From: Gammaproteobacteria bacterium
GTDB lineage: Bacteria > Pseudomonadota > Gammaproteobacteria > Xanthomonadales > Wenzhouxiangellaceae
Assembly (NCBI GenBank): GCA_021772975.1
Contig: JAJFKY010000001.1
Span: 268,911 to 332,910 of the forward strand
DNA: 64,000 bases
Direction of reading: 5' to 3'
Shown: one piece after another, positions 28,729 to 37,680 of the stretch
Position numbering within the stretch: position 1 is the stretch's first letter
Layout of the letters: each line of letters starts with the position of its first letter
The notes under the pieces: generated by a model
What the model saw: the letters and a program-made list of their open reading frames with translations, nothing else
The model's database searches: none
What the model was told of the DNA's origin: nothing
Program-made: the position numbers and the translations under genes

Positions 28729-29330
28729 CTATGTTATAAAACGCGCCTGGTATTTTATACCAAGCATAACACGCGGCTCTTCCCAGGTCGTTTTGCATGG
28801 GTTCACAGTGCAGATTTGAACTGAATCACTATTAAAGCCCGTGCAAATGATCTGATGTTGTTTGGCAATCACTGTTGCGCGCTGCAGCCAATCAATACCG
28901 GTGCTGGTATCTCCCATCAGCTGATAAATATTGCTGATATCGCTCATGGCATCGACAATCCGGATCTGGTTATCGACCATGCGTGTTGACGCCAATACCT
29001 GTTCATTAATGTTCAATGCTTCCGGATAGCGACCCATGCGGCAATATACACCGGCCATATTTTCCTGCGAGATCATGATATCCAGCGGATCGCCGGAAGC
29101 TTCCAGTAACACCGGCGCACGGTTGAAATAATCCAGCGCCTGCTGGTAATGCTCAAGATCGATATGGGTGATATCCAGGTTGCTTTACACAATGCCCTGC
29201 CGGCTTTTTTTATCCCGGGTATATTCGGCAATAATCATCGCTGCGGCATAATAACTATTCGCCTGATGCAACCGGTTAAGCTTCAGACCAACGGCGCCGT
29301 CCTGCCTGACTGATTGTCCATAAACCCTGG
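28729..29330 (-). pseudogene. Fragment of a TPR-repeat protein
   Basis: One minus-strand frame reads as tetratricopeptide repeats from about 29330 down to about 28830: KLNRLHQANSYYAAAMIIAEY, LEHYQQALDYFNRA, GVYCRMGRYPEALNINEQVL, ISNIYQLMGDTSTGIDWL. It contains an in-frame TAA at 29185-29187 and has no start codon and no downstream domain; after KQHQ the sequence loses repeat character. This looks like the middle of a longer TPR protein (the type fused to GGDEF or histidine kinase domains), now decayed and abutting nei. Confidence 0.7.
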
Positions 29331-29340
29331 GGTGGTTTTA

Positions 29341-30162
29341 TCACCCAGCCTGGCAAACCGGACAGTAATATAAACGCCGGCTGGCCATTTGGATTTTCTG
29401 AATGGGTGTGGCGCAGTTATGGCAGGCCTGACCGGCCCGGGCAAATACAAAGTGCCGGTAACGCGAACGCTTCCAGCCCTGCTTTTTCAGGCACCGCACA
29501 GTCCGTGCGTCGTTGGTGACTCCGCCGGTTCGGTAGGCGCGTTCAATCATCACGATAATCTGCCGGGCCAGTCGGCGGCGCCGATGACCATTGATATCTA
29601 CCAGACGGGTGGCCGGATGCAAGCCAGCGGCAAACAATATTTCCGAACGCAGATAATTGCCACTGCCGGCAATAAAGCCCTGATCAAGCAGCAAGCCACC
29701 CAGCGCCCGCCGCGCGAAGCGTGGCTGCGCCAGATACTCACATAAGGTATTTAACTCAGGCTGGTCGGATAATATGTCGATTCCAGCACGGGCAATAAAT
29801 GGGTGCTGGTCCACTTCAGCACTATTAAGTAACTCAATGTCAGTGGCTGAATACAGCAATGCTGACTGCTGTGGCGTAATGATTTCCAGGCGCAGATTTC
29901 GCCTGGTATCCGGCCTTTGACCGGCGCTGACAATATACCAGCGGCCATACAGCTGGTTATGGCTATACAGGGTCAGACCGCACTCGAACCGGGTCAGTAA
30001 GGCTTTACCCTTGGTGGCGATATTATCGATGCGGCTATGCTGCAATTGCTCGGCATAAGCCTGCAGATCGCTGCGTTCGAACCACACCTTGTGCAGTGGC
30101 TGATTGATCAGAGCGCCAGCCAGCTGATCAGCGGCGCGGCGTATTTCAGGACCTTCCGGCAT
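29341..30162 (-). CDS. nei: Endonuclease VIII (Nei), DNA glycosylase/AP lyase
   Basis: A 273-residue enzyme of the Fpg/Nei family. It begins MPEGPEIRRAADQL, where Pro2 is the nucleophile and Glu3 the catalytic acid; Lys in ATKGKALLTRF is conserved. The helix-two-turn-helix and the C-terminal zinc finger (CHNC then CPVC) are complete. The PEGPEIRR start and WFERSDLQAY stretch indicate Nei rather than Fpg/MutM. It removes oxidised pyrimidines and nicks the backbone. Confidence 0.93.
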   Translation of the reverse strand: MPEGPEIRRAADQLAGALINQPLHKVWFERSDLQAYAEQLQHSRIDNIATKGKALLTRFECGLTLYSHNQLYGRWYIVSAGQRPDTRRNLRLEIITPQQSALLYSATDIELLNSAEVDQHPFIARAGIDILSDQPELNTLCEYLAQPRFARRALGGLLLDQGFIAGSGNYLRSEILFAAGLHPATRLVDINGHRRRRLARQIIVMIERAYRTGGVTNDARTVRCLKKQGWKRSRYRHFVFARAGQACHNCATPIQKIQMASRRLYYCPVCQAG

Positions 30163-30226
30163 GCTGATGCTTTCGTCTCCGAAGGCTAAGTGGTTTTGTT
30201 GACGGGCTCAAAGCAGCAGTTATTGC

Positions 30227-30247
30227 AAATGATACTTATTATCATTT
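30227..30247 (+). promoter_or_regulatory. Fur box upstream of the TonB-dependent receptor
   Basis: AAATGATA-CTTAT-TATCATTT, a perfect 8-bp inverted repeat with 5-base spacer that matches the Fur consensus core (TGATA...TATCA). It ends 39 bases before the receptor start, where a promoter is expected. Confidence 0.8.
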
Positions 30248-30286
30248 AGAATGCCGTCCATTGATAGCCAGCACGGTTAGTTAGCG

Positions 30287-32452
30287 ATGCACTTTTATAC
30301 CCGTTTAATCGTTCTAATGACATTATCTGCACTGAGCGCGGGCACTATTGCACAGTCTGATTCCAGCCAGACTGAAGCGCAGCAACAGGATGAAACCAAG
30401 GTCCTGGAAACAGTGGTTGTTGCGGCCACGCGCAGCCAGCAGGACATTCAGTCAGTACCCGCTAAAATCACCATCATTGATCGTGCAACCATCCGCCAGC
30501 AGCAGTTGACCTCGGTAAACCTGTTTGACCTGCTGGCCAAGCTGGTGCCGGGGTTCAGTCCCAGCCGGCAGAAACTGACCGGCTTCGGAGAATCATTCCG
30601 GGGCCGCAGCCCGCTGTTTCTGATTGATGGTGTGCCGCAGACCAACCCCCTGCGGGACGGCTCGCGTGATGGCGTAACCATTGACCCGGATGTGATTGAG
30701 CGGATCGAGATTATCCATGGGCCGAATGCCATCCAGGGCCTGGGCGCCACCGGCGGGGTAATCAACCTGATCACGCTGTCGGCCGAACCGTCTGGTGAAC
30801 TCAATCAGCACGCTGAATTCGGCCTGACCTCAGCGGATGATTTTGATGGCCGTGGTATCGGCTTAAACGGTAATTACCGCCTGAGTAAAGACTTCGGCCA
30901 GTTTGATCTGGTCAGTTCCTTCAGTTACACCACCCGTGAGCTGTTTTTTGACGGCCAGGACCGGCCGGTGGGCATTGATAACACCCAAGGTGATCTGTCC
31001 GATTCAGACGCTTACAACTGGTTTCTGAAAAGTGGCTACGATATTGATGAAAACCAGCGCCTGCAGTTCACCTGGAATGATTTTCGGCTGCGCCAGGACG
31101 GCGACTTTATCACTGTAGACGGTGATCGCGAACTGGGCATTTCCACCAGCACCGCGCCCGGCACACCGCCGGGACTGCCTGCTGAAAACGATGTCAGCAC
31201 GCTAACCATGGAGTACTCACACGCTGACCTGGCCGGTGGTCGGTTTAACTTTCAGGTTTATTATCAGGATTTTGAAGCCGTTTTCGGTGGCGGTACATTC
31301 GGCGTTTTTCAGGACCCACGGATTGCCGAGCCGGGCAGCCTGTTTGATCAATCCGCGAATAAGTCGCGCAAGCTGGGCACCCGTCTGACCTATAGCCGCA
31401 GCAATGTATTCGATACGCCGGTGAATATTATCAGCGGCATCGATTTTGTCCGTGATGAAACCGAACAGAGCCTGATTCTGACCGACCGTGCCTGGGTACC
31501 AGAAACCACTTTTTTTGATTATGCGCCCTTTATCCAGGCTGAGTATCAGCCACTTAGCTGGTTAAACCTGAGTGCCGGGGTACGCTACGAAATCGCCAAT
31601 CTCGAGGTTGATGATTTTGTCAGCATCGCCGGCAACACCAGTCCGGATTTTGATTTGACCGCGGTGTCCGGCGGCAGCCCGAGTTTTGACGAACCACTGT
31701 TCAATGCAGGTTTTGTAATAGATCCGCTGCCCTGGCTGAGTTTATACGGAACCTTCTCGGAAGGTTTCGCCATGCCCGATGTCGGCCGGGTGTTGCGCGC
31801 CATCAGCGTACCCGGCACCGATGTCGATGATTTCCTGCAGCTCAATCCGATCATCTCCGATAACCTGGAAGGCGGCCTGCGCATCAACTACGACCGGCTA
31901 AGTTTCCAGTTCAGTTATTTTGATTCCGATTCGAATGAAGGCTCACGGCTGGTGGCCAATGACGATGGCATCTTCGATGTCGCCCGCCAGCGGACCTCGG
32001 TGGAAGGCATCGAACTGGGCGGTGAATATGCGGTGCTGGATAACTTAAGTCTGGGTTTCAACTATACCCGCCTGAACGGCCGCTTTGACAGCGACGGTGA
32101 TGATACCGTGGACAGCGATCTGGGCGCGGTTGATATCGCCCCGGACCGGTTGAACATTTATCTGCAGGCACGTCCACTGTACTGGCTGGGATTGAATATT
32201 CAGGTCTCCACCCTGTTCGATCAGAATTTTGAAAACGCCATCGGCGAAACCACCGCCGAGTTTGACGGCTACACCACGGTGGATCTGTTCCTGACCAGCC
32301 AATTCGACCGCTACGAAATATCGCTGGGGGTGGAAAATCTGCTGGATGAGTTTTACATCACCTATTTCGGCCAGGCCGGTACCAACCGTGATGACCGCTT
32401 CTTTGCCGGCACCGGACGACAGTTCAGTCTGAGGCTGGCGGCGAACTTCTAA
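30287..32452 (+). CDS. TonB-dependent siderophore receptor, IutA-like
   Basis: A 721-residue outer membrane receptor: signal peptide (ends TIAQSD), TonB box LETVVVAATR, plug domain (RGRSPLFLIDGVPQTN, IEIIHGPNAIQGLGATGGVINLI) and a 22-strand barrel ending LRLAANF. Several stretches resemble the aerobactin receptor IutA, notably VLAQ/LLAKLVPGF-like plug text, RFNFQVYYQDF, and the extracellular DFVRDETEQSL followed by FDYAPFIQAEY. A hydroxamate siderophore is thus a reasonable ligand, though no synthesis genes are near. A Fur box lies just upstream. The stop overlaps the next start by one base. Confidence 0.88.
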   Translation: MHFYTRLIVLMTLSALSAGTIAQSDSSQTEAQQQDETKVLETVVVAATRSQQDIQSVPAKITIIDRATIRQQQLTSVNLFDLLAKLVPGFSPSRQKLTGFGESFRGRSPLFLIDGVPQTNPLRDGSRDGVTIDPDVIERIEIIHGPNAIQGLGATGGVINLITLSAEPSGELNQHAEFGLTSADDFDGRGIGLNGNYRLSKDFGQFDLVSSFSYTTRELFFDGQDRPVGIDNTQGDLSDSDAYNWFLKSGYDIDENQRLQFTWNDFRLRQDGDFITVDGDRELGISTSTAPGTPPGLPAENDVSTLTMEYSHADLAGGRFNFQVYYQDFEAVFGGGTFGVFQDPRIAEPGSLFDQSANKSRKLGTRLTYSRSNVFDTPVNIISGIDFVRDETEQSLILTDRAWVPETTFFDYAPFIQAEYQPLSWLNLSAGVRYEIANLEVDDFVSIAGNTSPDFDLTAVSGGSPSFDEPLFNAGFVIDPLPWLSLYGTFSEGFAMPDVGRVLRAISVPGTDVDDFLQLNPIISDNLEGGLRINYDRLSFQFSYFDSDSNEGSRLVANDDGIFDVARQRTSVEGIELGGEYAVLDNLSLGFNYTRLNGRFDSDGDDTVDSDLGAVDIAPDRLNIYLQARPLYWLGLNIQVSTLFDQNFENAIGETTAEFDGYTTVDLFLTSQFDRYEISLGVENLLDEFYITYFGQAGTNRDDRFFAGTGRQFSLRLAANF

Positions 32453-33558
32453 TGGCATGGCTGCGCTGGCTGCATCGTTATGTGGGCCTGGCCGGCAGCC
32501 TTATGCTATTGCTGATGGGCATCAGTGGCAGCATTCTGGTGCTGCAGGATGATTTCTGGCGCTGGCAATACCCGGAGCTTACCCAGCTACCCGCTGATTT
32601 AACCGCTGAGCAGGAAGCAGCACGGCTGCAGGATATTCTGCAACCGCGCGAGCCGGTGGCCAGCGCGGTTCTCAATTCCGTTCCTACTGCCATCCACTGG
32701 CCGCAACCGAACTTCAACGCCTTCAAAGTATGGGGCAAGGATGAGCATTTCGCGCTGGTCAGCAGCCAGGGCGAAGTGCTTTGGCAGGGTCCCGCGCGGG
32801 CGCACTGGCTGGGCTGGCTGTTTGAACTGCACGACAACTTATTGCTGGGTGAGGCCGGTCATCAACTGGTGGGGATTGCGGCTCTGACACTGACCGCCAT
32901 GATCATCATCGGCGTCATCTTGTGGTGGCGGACCCGGCGGCGCTTCAAGTGGCGTGGGCTATGGCCGGCACAGCGCCAGCGGGGCGCCTGGATTATCAGC
33001 CATCGGGATATCGGCAGCCTGTGCTCGCCGTTGTTGCTGGTGCTGGCGCTGACCGGCGCCAGCCTGGTGTACTACCAGACCAGTGCTAACCTGCTCACCG
33101 GGCTATTGGGTGGTCAACTGCCTGCGCCGGTCAGCACCCCGTCCCAACCCGTGGCATTGGACCAGTCGATACTGACGGCGGATCGCCTGCGGGCGGCGCT
33201 GCTCAGTGCACGCCAGGCCTTACCGCAGGCACGACTGACCCGGCTGTATGTGACTGATGCTAACCCGGAAATATTGCGCTTACGCTTTCGCCAGCCCGAC
33301 ATGTGGCATCCCAATGGGCGCTCTTATGTGTCGATCAATCTAAGCACGCTGAAGGTGCTGGAGATCACTGACGCTAACGGGCATGGCAGCGGTCCCGCCT
33401 GGCTGTACCGGTTATATCCTCTGCATGCCGCCAAGGTCGGCGGCCGGGTTTATCAGGCGCTGGTGCTGCTGACTGGCTTGCTGCTAAGTTATCTGGCGTT
33501 TAGCGGGGTATGGTCGTATGTGCTGTATTTACGCAGCGCCCGACAGCCTGGCAGTTAG
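32452..33558 (+). CDS. PepSY-associated membrane protein (iron uptake-linked reductase type)
   Basis: A 368-residue inner-membrane protein with four helices: LRWLHRYVGLAGSLMLLLMGISG, ALTLTAMIIIGVILWW, LCSPLLLVLALTGASLVYY and the C-terminal ALVLLTGLLLSYLAFSGVWSYV. This is the PepSY_TM layout with paired His residues in the first, second (HRDIGSL) and last (LYPLHAAKVGG) segments, which may bind haem. Such proteins next to siderophore receptors (PiuB, FsrB) are thought to reduce ferric siderophores. Coupled to the receptor gene by TAATG overlap and so under the same Fur box. Confidence 0.87.
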   Translation: MAWLRWLHRYVGLAGSLMLLLMGISGSILVLQDDFWRWQYPELTQLPADLTAEQEAARLQDILQPREPVASAVLNSVPTAIHWPQPNFNAFKVWGKDEHFALVSSQGEVLWQGPARAHWLGWLFELHDNLLLGEAGHQLVGIAALTLTAMIIIGVILWWRTRRRFKWRGLWPAQRQRGAWIISHRDIGSLCSPLLLVLALTGASLVYYQTSANLLTGLLGGQLPAPVSTPSQPVALDQSILTADRLRAALLSARQALPQARLTRLYVTDANPEILRLRFRQPDMWHPNGRSYVSINLSTLKVLEITDANGHGSGPAWLYRLYPLHAAKVGGRVYQALVLLTGLLLSYLAFSGVWSYVLYLRSARQPGS

Positions 33559-33759
33559 CTGACAGGTAACCGGCAGTCGGGCCGGCCGGCGAACTGGCTC
33601 GGGCAAATTGTTTCACCTGAGCATTTGGCATACACTCAAATCCAGCGGTAGCACTACCGTATAAGGGTATCCAGCTCAGGCGGCACGCCCGTCACTGTCT
33701 GTTTATCCAAATAGCATAAGCGTCGCAAAGACGATCAATTTCACAGGGAGAGAAATAGC

Positions 33760-35697
33760 ATGTCCAGCAATCATTTAAGCCGCCAGGAATTTTTACACCA
33801 GCACCCCAAAGCCCAGGCCTGGGCCAGTCTGAAAGCCGCTACTGAACTGCAGCAAAAAGTCACGCCCGGTCCGATAAAACTGGAGAAAAACTGTTTCCGG
33901 GGTAAGCGCGCGGTGATTATCGGTGCCGGCGTTTCCGGTTTAACCGCCGCGTATGAACTACTGGCTCAGCACAGTGGTATGCAGGTCACGGTCCTGGAAG
34001 CCAACAACCGCACCGGCGGACGCTGTCTGAGTCTGCGCACCGGAGACACACTGACCGAGGACGCCAACAGCGAGCTGTTCGATGCGCCGCCGGGACAAAC
34101 CCAGGTGGTTCGCTTTGAGCGCCCGCATGGCGACCATGAGCCTTATCTGAATGCCGGTCCCGGCCGTATCCCCTCCAGTCATAAGCGCTTATTGCATTAC
34201 CTCAGAAAATTCGGGGTAGAGGTTGAAGTGTATGTCATGAACAGCGGCTCTAACCTGACCCAGATGGCCGGTGGAGTGTTTGCTGGCAAGCCGGTGGTCA
34301 ACCGCCGCCTGGGCTACAACACCAATGGCTGGCTGGCGGAAATGGTTTATCAGAATGCCAGAACACTGGTGGCCAGTACCCGCCCGGATTCAGGCGATGA
34401 TGAACTGGATGCGCTGGCCGGGAAACTGCAAAGCCTGATGGTGACCTTTGGTGGTCTGGATGCCAATGGCCGCTATATCACCGCCCCCAATCCGGACGGC
34501 CAGGATGGCGTATCAACCGACCGCGCCGGTTACACGGTACTACCCGGTGTGGACGCCGGTGAAGTCGCCAGCGCACTCAGTCTGGACAGCCTGCTGGAAT
34601 CCGAGTTCTGGAAGAAAACCCGCTTTTACCAGCCCATGGATTTTCTCTGGCAGCCAACGCTGTTTCAGCCGGTCGGCGGCATGGATCATGTCCAGCATGC
34701 CTTTGCCCAGCAGGTCGCGGCGCTGGGCGGCACGATTCATCTGAACAGCCCGGTCAGCAGAATCGAATGGCACGGCACCCGGCAGTGCTATGTCATCCAT
34801 GTCCAACAGATCGGCACCGATGAGCCACTCATTTATGAAGCCGATGTGTGCTTCAGTAATGCCGCGATTCCATTTTTATCCCGGATCGTAGACCAGCCGC
34901 TGCAGGACAGTAACTCCAAGCAGGGTTTTGCAGCGGAATTCAAACAGGCCCTGCAGGCGGTCTATAAAGCTCAGTTTAAGCCTGGCCATGCCACTGACGA
35001 TAACAATGACAGTTATGTGGCGCGTTTTCTGGCCTGCACCACCAAGGTGGGCTGGCAGGCCGAGCGCAGCCTGTGGCAGGGCGATGCACTGACCAGCAAA
35101 AACACCGCGGTGCTGAATGCCAGCAGGCAGGAAACGGTTGAAGTGTATGCCGTCCCGGACTCGGAAATCGGTGTGGTGCCCATCTTCGGCGGCATCTCCT
35201 GGACCGACCATCCGATCACCCAGGTCTGGTATCCCTCCAATGATTATCATGATCAGAAAGGCACCCTGACCGGTTGCTATAACTTCTCACAATACGCTTT
35301 CGAGATGGGCAGGTTGCCGGTCGAGGAACGCCTGGAAATCGCACGCCAGGGAGCCAGCGGTTTTGGCGCGGCATTTGCCGCTGGACTGGAACGCGGGGTG
35401 GCCATCGCCTGGCAGAATATGCCGCATATCAAAGGCGGCTGGGCGCAATGGCATCTGGTTGGCAACAGCACCGAGGAAAGTGTCAGGTATTTCAATATCC
35501 TGACCCAGGGCACCGGCATTGACGGCGGTGATCCGAACTTCTTTATTCTGGGTGATCAATTGTCTTCCCTGCCCGGTTGGCAGGAAGGCGCCATCGCCGC
35601 CGCCATGAATGCCCTGAGCCGGTTAAAACGGCCGGACCTGGCGGTGCCGCACCTGGCAGTATTGCCGGATACCCGCTTGATGGTCGAGGGTGTTTAA
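33760..35697 (+). CDS. Flavin amine/L-amino-acid oxidase family protein
   Basis: A 645-residue FAD enzyme. The dinucleotide-binding motif is RAVIIGAGVSGLTAAYELL, followed by VLEANNRTGGRC, the substrate-entry stretch NAGPGRIPSSHKRLLHYLRKFGVEVE, and a C-terminal FAD motif FILGDQLSSLPGWQEGAIAAAMNAL. The order and length suggest a flavin monoamine oxidase or L-amino-acid oxidase of the large class. It has no signal peptide (N-terminus MSSNHLSRQEFLHQHP). Substrate not predictable. Preceded by GGGAGAG eight bases before ATG. No operon partner. Confidence 0.85.
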   Translation: MSSNHLSRQEFLHQHPKAQAWASLKAATELQQKVTPGPIKLEKNCFRGKRAVIIGAGVSGLTAAYELLAQHSGMQVTVLEANNRTGGRCLSLRTGDTLTEDANSELFDAPPGQTQVVRFERPHGDHEPYLNAGPGRIPSSHKRLLHYLRKFGVEVEVYVMNSGSNLTQMAGGVFAGKPVVNRRLGYNTNGWLAEMVYQNARTLVASTRPDSGDDELDALAGKLQSLMVTFGGLDANGRYITAPNPDGQDGVSTDRAGYTVLPGVDAGEVASALSLDSLLESEFWKKTRFYQPMDFLWQPTLFQPVGGMDHVQHAFAQQVAALGGTIHLNSPVSRIEWHGTRQCYVIHVQQIGTDEPLIYEADVCFSNAAIPFLSRIVDQPLQDSNSKQGFAAEFKQALQAVYKAQFKPGHATDDNNDSYVARFLACTTKVGWQAERSLWQGDALTSKNTAVLNASRQETVEVYAVPDSEIGVVPIFGGISWTDHPITQVWYPSNDYHDQKGTLTGCYNFSQYAFEMGRLPVEERLEIARQGASGFGAAFAAGLERGVAIAWQNMPHIKGGWAQWHLVGNSTEESVRYFNILTQGTGIDGGDPNFFILGDQLSSLPGWQEGAIAAAMNALSRLKRPDLAVPHLAVLPDTRLMVEGV

Positions 35698-35763
35698 ACT
35701 TCGGGCATAATCGGAGGTGTCACTGGATATTATTAGAATGCGGTACAGGCAACCTCTGCCAGT

Positions 35764-36348
35764 TCAGGGGTTTTGGTTTTGCCCGGATTGAGCTGACAGC
35801 CGGGCGGAAAAATGCCCGGCAAAGCGCTGCAATGCATCCCAGTCGGTCAGTTCCTGATCGCGGTTGAGTTGCGGCCAGCCCAGTTGTTTGAGCTGATGGC
35901 GAAAGAGGGCATTCCCGGCGCGAATAATCCAGCGCCAACAGCGTGAAAACCCTGATAGCCGAAAAGCACCGGCCACCGGTTCCACCAGATCCGGATGCCA
36001 GTCGGTGGTGGCTAGAAATGACTCGACCTGTGCTTGCGCCTGGCGTTGTCCGGCCTGCTCATCGGCAGCCGCGGACATGCTGACCGAAACAAAGCCCGTC
36101 AGCTTTTCCTGCAGTACCGCGCGATGCGCTTTGACAAAACGTATTGCTTCGGTCTGATGCCGGCCACCATGCACCGAGGCGGCAATGATGACCGCTGCAT
36201 ATCCTGTTGGATCGCAGCGTGCGCCATCATTGCTCAAATCAGCGATGAAAACCTCATGCCCGAGTGCCTCCAACTGCACTGCCAGCTGTAGCGAGATTTT
36301 CGCCGTCTGGCCTTCGCTGGTTGCGTAAGTAATAAGAATTTTTGCCAT
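35764..36348 (-). CDS. Flavodoxin-like HemG-type protein
   Basis: A 194-residue protein with an N-terminal flavodoxin fold: MAKILITYATSEGQTAKIS (phosphate loop), AAVIIAASVHGGRHQTEAIRFV and LTGFVSVSMSA. This matches menaquinone-dependent protoporphyrinogen IX dehydrogenase HemG and close flavodoxin-domain relatives. The C-terminus has the WPQLNRDQELTDWDALQRFA stretch of HemG. It would oxidise protoporphyrinogen to protoporphyrin in haem synthesis, but paralogues with unclear roles exist. Confidence 0.78.
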   Translation of the reverse strand: MAKILITYATSEGQTAKISLQLAVQLEALGHEVFIADLSNDGARCDPTGYAAVIIAASVHGGRHQTEAIRFVKAHRAVLQEKLTGFVSVSMSAAADEQAGQRQAQAQVESFLATTDWHPDLVEPVAGAFRLSGFSRCWRWIIRAGNALFRHQLKQLGWPQLNRDQELTDWDALQRFAGHFSARLSAQSGQNQNP

Positions 36349-36651
36349 TTTTAAATAATTGGATCGAATGCAATCTCAGTGCTGGCTACAGGGAATGCCG
36401 CCAGATACTGCTGTCCAGTTCTGTATAACCGCGCCGGGCACTGCTTATCGATTTCAGCCTACAACTGACCTGATAATATCAACCGATAGCATAGTGAGCT
36501 GATCGGCCCAGGTATATCCGTAATTACCGCAGCCAATTAACATTGTTAATTAATGGGGTTAATTAATAAATCAGGGTGCGATTGACTGCAATCAGTGCAA
36601 GTAATACGACTGATCCACTACCGCTTCGACGCCGTATCGTTACCGATTTAT
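36349..36651 (-). other. Intergenic region with AT-rich repeats
   Basis: 303 bases between two minus-strand genes. At 36535-36570 there are overlapping inverted repeats built from TTAATTAA/GTTAAT, probably the promoter or operator of the HemG-like gene. No coding frame seen. Confidence 0.4.
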
Positions 36652-37200
36652 TCAGAACGGATTTAAGGTATAGCCATCGTTCTGCAGCAAGGCATGCGCC
36701 GTCATTGCTGATAATGCCAGCTCTACACCCGGCAGCAGCTCATCACGCTTGACGCCATGATATGCGGCACTCTGTCCGCACACATAGATGGCGACACCGT
36801 GTTTCTGCAGGGCGTCTATCAGCGCAGCATTGGCATTTTTCTCGCCGGTCCTGGCCTTATAATGCTCAGCCACGCTGACGTCATGCACCGCACTGCCGTG
36901 AATAACGAACGCCAGTTGCATATTGTCTGGCTTAACCCCCGCTGCCGCATGCATATTCAAAAAACGCGCGCCACTGACCAGGGCTCGATTGAGTTCACCG
37001 GCGGCAGCCTGTTTAGCCACGTCAAAACTGACTTTAAATACCGCCTCGGGCGGAATCGACTGGCTGCCCGGCACCGCGGCGACCTTGCCGTAGGCAGGTA
37101 TCAATGGTCCGGACGACAACTGATCCGTCTGGGCCGGTGCAACCGCAAGCATGCAGACGCTGACAATAATCCCCGCTGACAGTCTGTAGAAAAAAAACAT
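36652..37200 (-). CDS. Exported DsrE family protein
   Basis: A 182-residue protein with a signal peptide (ends VAPAQTD). The DsrE/DsrF-like fold is seen in RFLNMHAAAGVKPDNMQLAFVIHG, LIDALQKHGVAIYVCGQSAAYHGV and the C-terminal TAHALLQNDGYTLNPF. A conserved Cys lies in IYVCGQS. Exported DsrE proteins are widespread and linked to sulfur or redox chemistry; the exact substrate is unknown. Transcribed alone. Confidence 0.85.
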   Translation of the reverse strand: MFFFYRLSAGIIVSVCMLAVAPAQTDQLSSGPLIPAYGKVAAVPGSQSIPPEAVFKVSFDVAKQAAAGELNRALVSGARFLNMHAAAGVKPDNMQLAFVIHGSAVHDVSVAEHYKARTGEKNANAALIDALQKHGVAIYVCGQSAAYHGVKRDELLPGVELALSAMTAHALLQNDGYTLNPF

Positions 37201-37256
37201 AAGCGCAGCCTGAGCAGATAATGATCATCAACTATACCTAATCGCGTACCACCATG

Positions 37257-37380
37257 CTTAACCCGCATATTGCATAAGGGCGGACAGCAAGCCGATCAAT
37301 TATTCCCCTATTCAATGCGTTATGAGAAAATATGGCCGAATTCATAAAACACGAATCCCTCATGCAATATGCGGGTTAGG
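37257..37380. mobile_element. Putative miniature inverted-repeat element (MITE), 124 bp
   Basis: Perfect 17-bp terminal inverted repeats (37259-37275 and 37362-37378), which extend to about 24 bp with two mismatches and a wobble. The 76-bp interior has no coding frame. No clear target-site duplication was found. The terminal sequence is of the kind seen at IS ends (an IS1380-type origin is a guess from memory), so this is probably a deleted, non-autonomous copy. Confidence 0.6.
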
Positions 37381-37680
37381 AGCTTTTGCTCTGCCGCTGA
37401 GAAAACCGGGTGGCCACAACTCAGGTATTTTTTCAGCTCAGCCTACAACAGCGTCGGCCGCGATTTAGCAACTTGGTCGTAGTGGTATTTTCTTATTGAC
37501 CCTGTATGATAACTCGTGATCCTCCAAGCGGAAGTTGGAGTTGAATGTCGGCACAAGGAAGAACACGCCGTCTGCACTACACCATAGATTTATGTCCGTG
37601 CTCATACTGGTTTTCCGATTCCGACTGCTTCAGTGCCTGAAGGGTCAATCGTGTTTAACCTTTTATGAGAGATACCACCC
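37381..37680 (+). other. Leader region of the protease gene
   Basis: 300 bases after the MITE-like element with no coding frame. The promoter of the protease must lie here; AT-rich text near 37490-37520 is a candidate. A ribosome-binding site of the GAGAG type precedes ATG 37681. Confidence 0.4.

Noticed and set aside
37257..37380. Long hairpin as transcription terminator
   Set aside because: The arms are separated by 86 bases, too far for a terminator; a MITE-like element explains the terminal repeats better.
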